The notes under the pieces: model-generated
The model's input: only the letters and a program-made list of their open reading frames with translations
Databases searched by the model: none
Told to the model about the DNA's origin: nothing
Shown here: one piece after another, positions 15,589 through 23,693 of the stretch
How positions within the stretch are numbered: position 1 is the first letter of the stretch
How the letters are laid out: each line of letters opens with the position of its first letter
Position numbers and translations under genes: made by a program
Assembly (NCBI GenBank): GCA_964643145.1
Contig: CAZXPG010000017.1
Span: forward strand, 1-27,275
Source: CAZXPG01 sp964643145
Lineage (GTDB): Bacteria > Pseudomonadota > Alphaproteobacteria > Rickettsiales > Arcanibacteraceae
DNA length: 27,275 bases
Direction: 5' to 3'

Positions 15589-16986
15589 ATGCCTCATTCC
15601 CTTTTCAAACGCATCGCTCTCTGCCTGATGTTCCTGTGCCTTATTTCTCCGGCACGAGCAGGGGAGCCGTTGTCGGTTATACGGGATACGGAAATTGAAA
15701 CCACCATCCGGGGCTTGGCCACTCCCATCTTCAAAGCGGCAGGGCTGAAGCCGGAGAATGTGCGGATTATTATTGTCAATGACCCGCAGATCAATGCCTT
15801 TGTGGCGGGGGGGATGAAGCTGTTTCTCTATACTGGGCTGTTGACGGAATTTAAGAGCGCCAATGTGCTGCAAGGGGTGATTGCCCATGAAACCGGCCAT
15901 ATTGCCGGTGGGCATTTGGCGCGAGGCAGTGAACGCTACCAGGATGCCGCCACCACCTCTACACTCGGCTATCTGCTTGGCGCGGCCGCGGCCGTCGGTG
16001 GTGCGCCACAGGCGGGCATGGCGATTATTGCCGGTAGCAGCCATGTCAACCAGCGGGAGGTGCTGCAATTCTCGCGGGAAAATGAGCAGGCCGCCGATCA
16101 GGCTGGGCTGAATTTCCTCGACCGCACCCATAGCTCTTCTGAGGGGCTGCTGGAGTTGCTGCAATTCTTGAGCCAGAAGGAAAACCAGCTTTACGGGGAT
16201 ATTAACCCCTATACCCTGACCCACCCTTTAAGCCGTGAGCGTGTGTCGCATATACGGAACCATCTCGAACATTCGCCCTATAGAACCAATCTGGGTAGCC
16301 CTGCGATAAAAGCCGCCTATAGGCGTATATATGTCAAGCTGCGCGCTTTCCTGCAAGCCCCTAATGCTACACTCGCCCGCTATCCGTTAAGTGATACAAG
16401 CCTGGAGGCGCGCTATGCACGCGCCATTGCTTATTATAAAATTCCTGACCTGCCAAAAGCCCTGGCGGAAATTGATAGCTTGATTGATGATTATCCGAAA
16501 GACCCCTATTTTTATGAACTGAAAGGCCAGATACTCTTTGAAAATAGTCGCGTTGTTGATGCCATTCTGCCATACAGCAAGGCCGTCGCGCTGATGCCAG
16601 ACGCGCCGCTCATTCGGTTGGGGCTGGCAACAGCGCAAATTGCCAGCGCATCTGACGATGGCGAAGCAGAGGCTACGAAGCTACTTAGGGATGCTACCGA
16701 AGAATTGCAGGCAGCGCGGAAGCAAGAGCCTGATAATGGTGCGATTCTTGAGCAGCTGGTGATTGCCTATGGCAGGCAGGGGCAGCTTGGCCTCTCCTAT
16801 CGCTATCAGGCCGAGCAGGCGATGCTGGCCAAAGATAAGAACCAGGCACGCCGCTATGCCGAGCTTGCCAAAAAATACCTCCCTCCTGATAGCCCGGATA
16901 GGGTGCGGATTAATGATATTATAAACAGCCTGGATAGCAAGAAAAAAACCAGCGCATGGCAGCGTGTGCTGGGCAATGATAAATGA
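15589..16986 (+). CDS. Periplasmic M48 family metalloprotease with TPR region (BepA/YfgC-like)
   Basis: The protein has 465 residues. The signal peptide covers residues 1-24, with likely cleavage after PARA. The zinc site is HETGH (H100, E101, H104) plus E166 in ENEQAAD. The C-terminal half (about 260-440) is helical with TPR-like pairs, for example ALAEIDSLIDDYPKDPYFYELKGQ split around 290-313. This is the layout of BepA, which degrades or assists misassembled outer-membrane proteins such as LptD. The start ATG follows GGAG about 13 bases upstream, in a short stretch (15563-15585) containing the perfect palindrome AGTCTAGACT. lipB starts 12 bases after the stop, so the two are probably co-transcribed. 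Confidence 0.88.
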   Translation: MPHSLFKRIALCLMFLCLISPARAGEPLSVIRDTEIETTIRGLATPIFKAAGLKPENVRIIIVNDPQINAFVAGGMKLFLYTGLLTEFKSANVLQGVIAHETGHIAGGHLARGSERYQDAATTSTLGYLLGAAAAVGGAPQAGMAIIAGSSHVNQREVLQFSRENEQAADQAGLNFLDRTHSSSEGLLELLQFLSQKENQLYGDINPYTLTHPLSRERVSHIRNHLEHSPYRTNLGSPAIKAAYRRIYVKLRAFLQAPNATLARYPLSDTSLEARYARAIAYYKIPDLPKALAEIDSLIDDYPKDPYFYELKGQILFENSRVVDAILPYSKAVALMPDAPLIRLGLATAQIASASDDGEAEATKLLRDATEELQAARKQEPDNGAILEQLVIAYGRQGQLGLSYRYQAEQAMLAKDKNQARRYAELAKKYLPPDSPDRVRINDIINSLDSKKKTSAWQRVLGNDK

Positions 16987-16998
16987 CGTTGAGGCACT

Positions 16999-17631
16999 AT
17001 GACATTATGGGAAACTAGTAGGCAATGGGTAGATTACCCTGATGCTGTATGCCGGATGGAAGAACGGGTGGCTGCCATACGGGCAAAAGAAGCTGCTGAA
17101 CTGGTATGGCTGCTTGAGCATCCGCCGCTTTACACCGCAGGAACCAGTGCCAAGAAAGAAGATTTACTGGCTCCGGCGACATTCCCCGTGTTTGCCAGCG
17201 GACGTGGTGGGCAATATACCTATCATGGCCCGGGCCAGCGCATTGCCTATGTGATGCTTGATCTTAAACAGCGCGCCCTGCCAGAAGAGCCCGATTTGCG
17301 GGCCTATGTGTTTTTGTTGGAGCAATGGCTCATTAACACGTTGGCGGTGCTGGGGGTGCAGGGAGAACGCCGCTCTGGCCGGGTGGGAATCTGGGTGGTG
17401 CGTGGGAACCGTGAGGATAAGATTGCTGCGCTTGGCATTCGTGTCAGGAAATGGGTTAGTTATCACGGGGTTGCACTGAATGTCATGCCTGATCTAAGCC
17501 ATTTCGCTGGCATTGTGCCCTGCGGTATTCGGGAATATGGCGTAACATCCTTGGCCGATATAGGAGTTAATGCACCGCTTGCAGAGGTGGACATCGTGCT
17601 GAAACAAGAGTTTAATGCATTGTTCGGTTAA
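16999..17631 (+). CDS. lipB: Octanoyltransferase (lipoate biosynthesis)
   Basis: The protein has 210 residues. It transfers octanoate from acyl carrier protein to the lipoyl domains of 2-oxoacid dehydrogenases and the glycine cleavage H protein. Visible motifs are LLEHPPLYTAGTSA (38-51), GRGGQYTYHGPGQ (68-80), RRSGRVGIWV, catalytic K141 in KIAALGIRV, and acyl-accepting C175 in GIVPCGIREYGVTSL. GAGG sits a few bases ahead of the ATG. It is the last gene of the glnE–bcp–protease–lipB run; no clear terminator follows. Confidence 0.95.
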   Translation: MTLWETSRQWVDYPDAVCRMEERVAAIRAKEAAELVWLLEHPPLYTAGTSAKKEDLLAPATFPVFASGRGGQYTYHGPGQRIAYVMLDLKQRALPEEPDLRAYVFLLEQWLINTLAVLGVQGERRSGRVGIWVVRGNREDKIAALGIRVRKWVSYHGVALNVMPDLSHFAGIVPCGIREYGVTSLADIGVNAPLAEVDIVLKQEFNALFG

Positions 17632-18025
17632 GCATTATTTATATAGGATATATGTTTTTAAACGCTACATCTTCCTGCTAATTATCACATCAAACGTCTC
17701 TACTATACAGCATTCTTAGCACATCTGTGCCAAGATGATGCGCAATGATATGCATTCTGCCGTGTGTGTCATTGCTATATCGTGCCAGGCGACTATTGGA
17801 ACCACTCTATACATAACGCAGTGTATTCTTTTATGACGTGGACGATTGCTTTCTATAAACAGTAGAAGAGTATGGATACATGAACGCCTTCCTCATGTTG
17901 TTGCACTCTGGTAACATCAGTTCTGGATAGGATCTCCCTTCCAGAACTGATGTTATACTGCTTGCATATTCTTCGGCATATTTCCCCATTCTATTAATGT
18001 CCGTATATAAGGAGAACAACAATCC
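17632..18025. other. Long non-coding leader of the RTX gene
   Basis: This 394-base gap holds no convincing gene. Its recognisable contents are a diverged palindromic repeat (17912-17955), a small GCACA/TGTGC hairpin near 17718-17729 and, overlapping the end of the palindrome, TGTTATACT at 17951-17959, which resembles an extended -10 box with no matching -35 box. A ribosome binding site, AAGGAG (18009-18014), lies 11 bases before the RTX start codon. The length suggests that the RTX promoter and its regulation lie here. Confidence 0.5.
17912..17955 (-). repeat. Diverged copy of the palindromic repeat (hairpin B only)
   Basis: TAACATCAGTTCTGGA (17912-17927) and TCCAGAACTGATGTTA (17940-17955) form a perfect 16-bp stem with a 12-base loop. 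The core CAGTTCTGGATAGG differs by few bases from CAGTTTTGGATAAG of the other copies. The flank GTTATACT resembles CATGATACT beside copy 3, giving the same orientation as copy 3. I see no hairpin A next to it. Confidence 0.65.
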
Positions 18026-19672
18026 ATGAATGCGCTAGATTATTCTGATAATTATGATTACGAAACACACTATGATACAGGATGGAAGAAATTTCATCAT
18101 GCTGATAAAGGCCATTGTATGTATCCTCTGCCCACCGATGGGGGTGAAACACCCACTGATGGTGAAGAGCCTCCTACTGATGGCGGCGAAACACCCACCG
18201 ATGGTGGCACTGCCAACGAAGGTACAGAGGGAGATGATTATCTGGTAGGTACGCCTGATGACGATACCTTAATTGGCTATGGTGGCAACGATACTATTGA
18301 AGGGCTGGAAGGGAACGACATCATCTATGGTGACGATGTAGACATTGATGGTAATGACTATATCGAAGGCGGCGATGGTGATGATTCTATCTATGGCGGC
18401 CTAGATAGCGATACGCTCTATGGCGGTAGCGGGGATGATTACATCGTTGCTGGTACGTCTGACTCCTATCTGGTAGGGGGTGAAGGTGCAGATACACTGA
18501 TTGGTGCTGATGGTAACGACATCATCTATGGCGATGATGAAGATGTCGATGGTAATGACTATATCGAAGGCGGTGCGGGGGATGATACCCTCATTGGCGG
18601 CGTTGATGATGATACCATTCTGGGCGGTGACGGTAACGACCTGATCTTTGGTGATGACAATAATGTTGACGGTAATGATTCTGTTGATGGCGGTGCCGGC
18701 GATGACACCATCTATGGCGGTGAGGGTAATGACCTGCTGTTTGGTGGTGACGATAACGATGAAATCTACGGCTCCAATGATGATTCTACCTTGATCGGCG
18801 GCCATGGTGATGACACGCTCTATGGCGGTGATAGTGATGATGTTATCTATGGCGACGATACAAACGGTGTTGATGGCAACGATTTTATTGACGGTGGCGA
18901 TGGTAACGACAGCATCTATGGTGGCGAAGATTATGACACGATTTCCGGCGGTGCAGGCGATGATTATGTAGAAGGATCGCACACCAGTTCTACCATTTCC
19001 GGCGGTGATGGTGATGATACCCTCATAGGCGGTGATGATGATGACATGCTCTTTGGCGATGAAGAAAGCATTGTTGATGATGGCATGGATTATATTGATG
19101 GTGGTGCTGGTGCCGATACGATTGTGGGTGGCCTCTATGATAACACCTTAATTGGTGGTGAGGGCGATGATCTGATCTGGGGTAATGACGGCAACGATCT
19201 TATCGTTGGAGATGATGGCATGGACGGTAATGACACCATCTTTGCCGGTGCAGGCGATGATACGGTTGACGCGGGTGAAGATGATGATGATATCACCGGC
19301 GGCAGTGATAATGGTAGTTTTACCTATACTGTCGAAGAGGATACTGTTGATGCCAGTGAAGACATGGGCGATAATGGTGATAATATGGCAGCCAGCGGCA
19401 ATGCCTCTATTGCTGTTGAATATAGCGGCGGTGATGAGTTGACAGGGGGTATGGGTGCAGATGCTTTCTACATTGATAGCCTGTCTAATATCGACATTAT
19501 CATGGATTTCGCTCCTGAAGAGGGTGACTTCATTGCCGTAAGCGATTTTACCGCTGAAGATGTGACTGGTTTTGGCAGCGCAGCCCTGGTGTTTGATAAC
19601 GGCAGCGATGTTGTCTTGCTGGTGGCAGCCGATGGCTATCTATGGGCAGAAGCCGATATTACATTTGTGTAG
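18026..19672 (+). CDS. RTX-type (hemolysin-type) calcium-binding repeat protein, probably secreted
   Basis: The protein has 548 residues and is strongly acidic. Residues 1-34 are unremarkable. Residues 35-61 are a low-complexity linker repeating PTDGGE. From about 69 to 426 it consists of nonapeptide-type repeats GGxGxDxhx (for example GGAGDDTLI and GGEGNDLLF), which wind into a calcium-binding beta-roll. A non-repeat C-terminal domain follows (about 427-548), with GADAFYIDSLSNID and IIMDFAPEEGD, typical of type I secretion substrates. No N-terminal signal peptide is seen, consistent with export by an ABC-type system using a C-terminal signal. No such transporter is in this window. An insert of the type GDD-x-DGND interrupts the repeats six times, with spacings of 67, 40, 68, 67 and 51 residues. 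No enzymatic domain is visible; an adhesin, S-layer or biofilm-matrix role is possible. Confidence 0.85.
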   Translation: MNALDYSDNYDYETHYDTGWKKFHHADKGHCMYPLPTDGGETPTDGEEPPTDGGETPTDGGTANEGTEGDDYLVGTPDDDTLIGYGGNDTIEGLEGNDIIYGDDVDIDGNDYIEGGDGDDSIYGGLDSDTLYGGSGDDYIVAGTSDSYLVGGEGADTLIGADGNDIIYGDDEDVDGNDYIEGGAGDDTLIGGVDDDTILGGDGNDLIFGDDNNVDGNDSVDGGAGDDTIYGGEGNDLLFGGDDNDEIYGSNDDSTLIGGHGDDTLYGGDSDDVIYGDDTNGVDGNDFIDGGDGNDSIYGGEDYDTISGGAGDDYVEGSHTSSTISGGDGDDTLIGGDDDDMLFGDEESIVDDGMDYIDGGAGADTIVGGLYDNTLIGGEGDDLIWGNDGNDLIVGDDGMDGNDTIFAGAGDDTVDAGEDDDDITGGSDNGSFTYTVEEDTVDASEDMGDNGDNMAASGNASIAVEYSGGDELTGGMGADAFYIDSLSNIDIIMDFAPEEGDFIAVSDFTAEDVTGFGSAALVFDNGSDVVLLVAADGYLWAEADITFV

Positions 19673-19682
19673 GTAAGCGTGG

Positions 19683-19722
19683 TTAGAGTTTAGTGGTAGT
19701 GAACACTGCCACTAAACTCTAA
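19683..19722. repeat. Palindromic repeat of the TTAGAGTTTAG family overlapping the priA stop
   Basis: 19683-19700 and 19705-19722 form an 18-bp stem (one G·T pair) around the loop GAAC. The priA stop codon (19719-19721) lies inside the right arm. The gap is between convergent genes, so it may end transcription from the RTX gene. On the + strand the stem is followed by a run of A, not T, and on the - strand the T-run comes before the stem, so it is not a classic intrinsic terminator for either gene. Confidence 0.8.
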
Positions 19723-21890
19723 AAAAAACTATACGGATCAATATCAATTTTTACCTGTACAGAGGAATGCAGGGGGGTGTGTGCCAGCCAGTGTTTCAGC
19801 AATTTCTGGATCTGGATATCTCTCTTGGTTTTCATTAGTAGCCGGTAGCGGAATTTTTTTCGGAGTTGGTAGAGCATGGCGGGGGCAGGCCCTAGTACCT
19901 CTACCCCTTCCATTATTGGTGCAGTGCGAGCCAAGGCTTTGGCGGTTGCCACTACATGCTGTTCGTTCTCGCCCGATAGTATCAGTGCCGCAAGCCGGGA
20001 AAAAGGTGGCATGGCACTGGCGTTGCGGTTGGCAATTTCATTTGCCATGAAACGGTCGCGTTCACCTGCCACTAAGGCCTGGATGATGCTGTTATCGGGC
20101 ATATAGCTTTGTAGGATCACTTTTCCTTTCAACTGTTCCCGTCCTGCCCTGCCGCTTACCTGATGCAGTAGTTGGTAGGTGCGTTCGGCTGCGCGCAAAT
20201 CACCTCCGGCCAGCCCCAGATCTGCATCCACTACCCCTACCAATGTCAGTGCCGGAAAATGATGCCCTTTTGCTACCATTTGTGTGCCGATGATAATATC
20301 CACCTGTTTGTCTAGAATAGACTGGATCACCTGTTCTGCGGCTTTGATGGTTTTTACTGTGTCACGTGTCATCAGCAAGAGGCGCGCCTGTGGCAGCAAG
20401 GACTGCACCTCCTCTGCAACACGCTCCACCCCTGGCCCACAGGCAACCAGCGTGCCTTCCTCCCCACATGCCGGGCATAAGCGTGGTATAGGATGGCGAT
20501 AACCGCAATGGTGGCATTCCAGCCGCCTGGGGGTACGGTGCTCTACCATCCAACTGGAACAGGAGGGGCAGGCCATACGATGGCCGCATGTTCTGCAAAG
20601 CGTGAGCGGTGCATAGCCCCGGCGGTTCAGGTAAAGTAGCGATTGTTGTCCGTTTTCCAGTGTTTTTGCGAGGGCCGTGCGCAGTGATGGTGCAAGCCAA
20701 TGCTGCTTTTCGCGTTTTGTCGTGCGCATATCCACCACTTCTATCACCGGCATGACCGCTTCCCCATAGCGGGAGGGCAAGGTAAGGCAGGTAAATTTAC
20801 CGGCCTGAATATTCATAACCGTCTCAAGCGATGGCGTGGCAGAGGCAAGAATTACCGGAAACCCACCGAGATAGGCCCGCACCACCGCCATATCACGTGC
20901 ATGGTATAACACGCCCTCTTCCTGCTTATAGGCACTCTCATGCTCTTCATCCACCACAATCAGGCGCAGCGAAGCAAAAGGCAGGAATAAAGCACTGCGC
21001 GCCCCCACCACCAGCCGTACCCGTCCTTCCAGCACCCCATGCCAGATATCACGCCGCGCTTTGTCGCTAATGTCGGAATGCCACTCAGCCGGACGGAAGC
21101 CAAAACGTGCTTCAAAGCGAGAAAGAAACTGTGAGGTCAGGGCAATTTCTGGCAGTAGGATCAATACCTGCCCTTCAGCCTGTTGCAATATATCGGCAAT
21201 GGCAGTGAAATATACCTCGGTTTTCCCCGAACCCGTCACCCCGTCAATCACCGTAACGCTATAGCGTGCTGCTACTATCTGTGTATGCAGGTAGCGGGCC
21301 GCTTCCTGCTGTTGGCCTGAAAGCTGTGGTAGGTGGATCACTGGTTGATCTGGCGGGGGCGGGGCAGGGGTGAGCGTCACTTCCTTCAGCACCGCAAGCC
21401 GCTTTAAATTCTGCACCACACTGGCACTTACCTGGGTGGCTTTTTGTATCGCTGCCAGCGTCATGGGGGGGGTGTTGTGCAGGATGCCTATCACCCGTTC
21501 ACGCTCACGCGTCATGCGGATATTGCGGTTGGCTCCCAGCGTATAGGCGGTGTGGGTTTTTGGTTCTGCGTTGCCAGGCGTAACCGGCATCACCATGCGC
21601 AACACGCTGCTATAAGAAAATACGCTATAGTCTGCTACCCAGCGGATAAAACGGAGTTGCTCAGCAGAAAGCGGAGGGAGATTAAGGCAGGCAAGCAGTG
21701 TTTTGATTTTAGCAGTGTCAAGGCATGTTGGTGCTGTGCCCCACACTACCCCTACCACTTCGCGGTTACGAAAAGGTACGGTAACAAAACTGCCAGGAGG
21801 CACCTCTATTCCCAAAGGAACCTGGTAATCAAACGGCTCGGTATGAGGTAAAGGCAACAGCACCTGAACGATAGGATCGGCACATGACAT
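19719..21890 (-). CDS. priA: Primosomal protein N' (replication restart helicase)
   Basis: The protein has 723 residues, near the family norm. PriA recognises abandoned forks and reloads the replicative helicase. The N-terminal DNA-binding domain starts with VQVLLPLPHTEPFDYQVP. Walker A is GVTGSGKT (217-224), Walker B is VVDEEH (312-317), and GFPVILASATPS (343-354) is motif III-like. Eight zinc-binding cysteines are C432, C435, C441, C444, C459, C462, C472 and C475. The helicase C-terminal half has VAKGHHFP and QVSGRAGR. The start ATG is only 14 bases past the T-run of the terminator at 21905-21938, and no Shine-Dalgarno sequence is visible. The stop codon lies inside a palindromic repeat. 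Confidence 0.95.
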   Translation of the reverse strand: MSCADPIVQVLLPLPHTEPFDYQVPLGIEVPPGSFVTVPFRNREVVGVVWGTAPTCLDTAKIKTLLACLNLPPLSAEQLRFIRWVADYSVFSYSSVLRMVMPVTPGNAEPKTHTAYTLGANRNIRMTRERERVIGILHNTPPMTLAAIQKATQVSASVVQNLKRLAVLKEVTLTPAPPPPDQPVIHLPQLSGQQQEAARYLHTQIVAARYSVTVIDGVTGSGKTEVYFTAIADILQQAEGQVLILLPEIALTSQFLSRFEARFGFRPAEWHSDISDKARRDIWHGVLEGRVRLVVGARSALFLPFASLRLIVVDEEHESAYKQEEGVLYHARDMAVVRAYLGGFPVILASATPSLETVMNIQAGKFTCLTLPSRYGEAVMPVIEVVDMRTTKREKQHWLAPSLRTALAKTLENGQQSLLYLNRRGYAPLTLCRTCGHRMACPSCSSWMVEHRTPRRLECHHCGYRHPIPRLCPACGEEGTLVACGPGVERVAEEVQSLLPQARLLLMTRDTVKTIKAAEQVIQSILDKQVDIIIGTQMVAKGHHFPALTLVGVVDADLGLAGGDLRAAERTYQLLHQVSGRAGREQLKGKVILQSYMPDNSIIQALVAGERDRFMANEIANRNASAMPPFSRLAALILSGENEQHVVATAKALARTAPIMEGVEVLGPAPAMLYQLRKKFRYRLLMKTKRDIQIQKLLKHWLAHTPLHSSVQVKIDIDPYSFF

Positions 21891-21904
21891 AGTGTGTTAT
21901 ATGC

Positions 21905-21938
21905 AAAAAGCCTGGGCACGTCTGCACCCAGGCTTTTT
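21905..21938 (-). terminator. Intrinsic terminator after the pilin-like gene
   Basis: AAAAAGCCTGGG (21905-21916) pairs perfectly with CCCAGGCTTTTT (21927-21938) around a 10-base loop. On the - strand it is a 12-bp stem, GC-rich at the top, ending in TTTTT, 17 bases after the stop of the gene at 21956. The stem is symmetric, so it could also work on the + strand. Confidence 0.85.
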
Positions 21939-21955
21939 CGCAAGCAAGGTTACGA

Positions 21956-22747
21956 TTAGTTGAACCGGATACGCAACTGGCAGGAAGGAGCCACGGCTTC
22001 CAGGTTATATACACCGCTTTTTGCTACCTGGCAACCGGTGCTGGTCTGGCCTGTGCCAGCTTTTTCACTTGCAGCTGACTCAAGCGTTGTACCACCACGT
22101 GCTTGTACGGCACCAGAAGTTGGGTTTGCATCATCCATCTTTTTATCGATATTGAAGGCTTCTTCAGGACGCAGGTTGTTCGCTGTTTTAATGGTAGTGC
22201 CACTAGCATTATCCAGACCAATCTGGTAGTAGTTGTTACCATCATTCATACCATAGGCAATAATACCGCCACGGTTAGATTTAGTGGATGGGAAGTTTGG
22301 CACCTGGCCACCTGTAGCAGACGCACTCAGGATAGTAGCTGTAGACAGACCGCTATAGTTACCGTCAATGAAACCGGCTTTAGCAAGCTGCTGCCAGAAC
22401 CATACGATTTCGCTCTGAATCGAGGTTGGGGCTTTTGCTGGCATACCGGGAGTTGGCGCAAGCAGGCCGTTATTATCACCAGTTTTTACCAGGCTGGCAG
22501 TATCACCAGGAATCGGCGCATCCCCTGCAAGCACGCCATATTTCAACTTGAAGGTATTTACGGCGGTGTTATATTTTTCAATCTGGGAAATGATTGCGCG
22601 TGTTTCAGCGGCACGGATCAGGTCTTGCCCTACCAGCACACCGCCTACAATAAGGCCGATGATCACCAGCACAATGGATAGTTCCACCAGTGTGAAACCA
22701 CCCTCAGAACTGCGCATTGCAGTGCTGTTTGTTGTTGAATACGTCAT
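21956..22747 (-). CDS. Pilin-like protein 1 (type IV pilin / type II pseudopilin N-terminus)
   Basis: The protein has 263 residues. It has a 17-residue leader ending in GG and the classic prepilin signal GG|FTLVELSIVLVIIGLIVGG, with cleavage expected between G17 and F18 and glutamate at mature position 5. The hydrophobic helix is followed by QIEKYNTAVNTFKLKYGVLAGDAP, where the soluble domain starts. Two cysteines near the C-terminus (in STGCQV and PSCQLRIRFN) could form a disulfide loop. AAAGGAG at 22757-22763, 9 bases upstream, fixes the start at 22747; an in-frame GTG at 22801 would only add an unlikely extension. It is closely similar to the next gene upstream and is followed by a strong terminator. 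No pilus assembly ATPase, platform protein or prepilin peptidase gene is in this window. Confidence 0.88.
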   Translation of the reverse strand: MTYSTTNSTAMRSSEGGFTLVELSIVLVIIGLIVGGVLVGQDLIRAAETRAIISQIEKYNTAVNTFKLKYGVLAGDAPIPGDTASLVKTGDNNGLLAPTPGMPAKAPTSIQSEIVWFWQQLAKAGFIDGNYSGLSTATILSASATGGQVPNFPSTKSNRGGIIAYGMNDGNNYYQIGLDNASGTTIKTANNLRPEEAFNIDKKMDDANPTSGAVQARGGTTLESAASEKAGTGQTSTGCQVAKSGVYNLEAVAPSCQLRIRFN

Positions 22748-22756
22748 ATAATGGAA

Positions 22757-22763
22757 CTCCTTT
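22757..22763 (-). promoter_or_regulatory. Ribosome binding site fixing the pilin-like 1 start
   Basis: On the - strand this reads AAAGGAG, 9 bases before the ATG at 22747. It rules against the more upstream in-frame GTG at 22801 as the start. Confidence 0.8.
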
Positions 22764-22923
22764 AAACGGTTAATAGACTGCTTAGCTTGACACAAAAACA
22801 CCTGTTTGCAAGCATTTTTTCATATTGGCTTAAAATAAAGAATCAATATTTTTCAGCCGTTGCCAGATTACATCTACTCTATTGTTACCGTAAAAAAGTA
22901 AAGAATTGGTTAAGGAGGAATTT

Positions 22924-23667
22924 TTACTTAAATTTGATGCGTAACTGGCATAGCTGGGCGGTGCTGGAAAGGTTATAAGTATCTTTCGTGGATGTTGCGC
23001 ATTCGGTTGCTGCTGATTCAAGCACTGTGCCTCCACGCGCTTGCACAATTCCGCTATTAGCTAAACTGTCATCAATTTTTTTATCAATATTGTAGGCTTC
23101 CACAGGCCGTAGGCTATTGCCGGTTCGGACGGTGGTGCCGCTGTTATTTTGTAGCCCGATATGGAAGTAATTAAACCCATCCATCATGCCATAGGCAATA
23201 ATCCCGCCATGATTGCCTTTGGTGGAAGGGAAATTGGGCACCTGTCCGTTCGTTACCGAGGCTGAAAGAATCGTGCCCCCATCCGTGCTGCCACTAAAGG
23301 CACTATCAATCACTTTCGCCACCGTCAATTGCTGCCAGAACCATACGAGTTCACCCTCAATGGTAGTGGGGGTGGCAGTAGGTGTGCCTTTGGATGAAAG
23401 CATCCCGTTGCCATCACCTTTGGCAATAGAACTGCTATCGCCTGGCATAGGTGCATCCCCTGGCAATACACCATATTTCAGCCGGAAGGTGTTCACCGCT
23501 GTGTTATATTTCTCAATCTGGGAAATAATAGAGCGCGTCTCCGCTGCCTGTATCAAGTCCTGTCCTACCAGCACACCGCCTACAATCAGGCCGATAATCA
23601 CTAGAACTATTGACAGTTCCACCAGTGTGAAACCTTTTTCAGTATGTGATAGTATAGGGTGTTTCAT
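22924..23667 (-). CDS. Pilin-like protein 2 (paralogue of pilin-like 1)
   Basis: The protein has 247 residues. The leader MKHPILSHTEKG is 12 residues long, with cleavage expected at G12|F13 before FTLVELSIVLVIIGLIVGG. The first 60 or so mature residues are nearly identical to pilin-like 1; the soluble domains align throughout (GDAPMPGD, VWFWQQL, ILSAS, QVPNFPSTK, GGIIAYGM, RPVEAYNIDKK, VQARGGT) but differ in loops. A C-terminal cysteine pair (ATECATS, AQLCQLRIKFK) is shared. GGAGGA at 23677-23682 lies 9 bases before the ATG. The gene starts 26 bases after the pgsA stop and may be co-transcribed with it. The 176-base gap to pilin-like 1 contains that gene's own ribosome binding site but no clear terminator. 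Confidence 0.88.
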   Translation of the reverse strand: MKHPILSHTEKGFTLVELSIVLVIIGLIVGGVLVGQDLIQAAETRSIISQIEKYNTAVNTFRLKYGVLPGDAPMPGDSSSIAKGDGNGMLSSKGTPTATPTTIEGELVWFWQQLTVAKVIDSAFSGSTDGGTILSASVTNGQVPNFPSTKGNHGGIIAYGMMDGFNYFHIGLQNNSGTTVRTGNSLRPVEAYNIDKKIDDSLANSGIVQARGGTVLESAATECATSTKDTYNLSSTAQLCQLRIKFK

Positions 23668-23693
23668 TAGACAAGTTCCTCCCAGGATGGATG

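Noticed and set aside
15133..16224. A 363-codon open frame on the - strand
   Set aside because: It lies antisense to bcp and the M48 protease gene, both with clear catalytic motifs. Its translation has no recognisable domain and is rich in His, Gln and Arg, as expected from a shadow frame.
17831..18022. A 63-codon open frame on the - strand in the RTX leader
   Set aside because: It spans the palindrome, has no ribosome binding site and no recognisable motif; a chance frame is more likely.
18401..18982. A 193-codon open frame on the - strand inside the RTX gene
   Set aside because: Its Ile/Val/Thr-rich translation is simply the complement of the repeated GGT-GAT-type codons; the open frame is a by-product of the repeats.
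18230..19310. Regularly repeated DNA that could suggest a CRISPR or tandem satellite array
   Set aside because: The repeats are in frame, encode glycine-aspartate nonapeptides and lack conserved repeats with unique spacers.
22103..22681. A 192-codon open frame on the + strand
   Set aside because: It is antisense to pilin-like 1, which has a strong ribosome binding site, a prepilin signal and a terminator.
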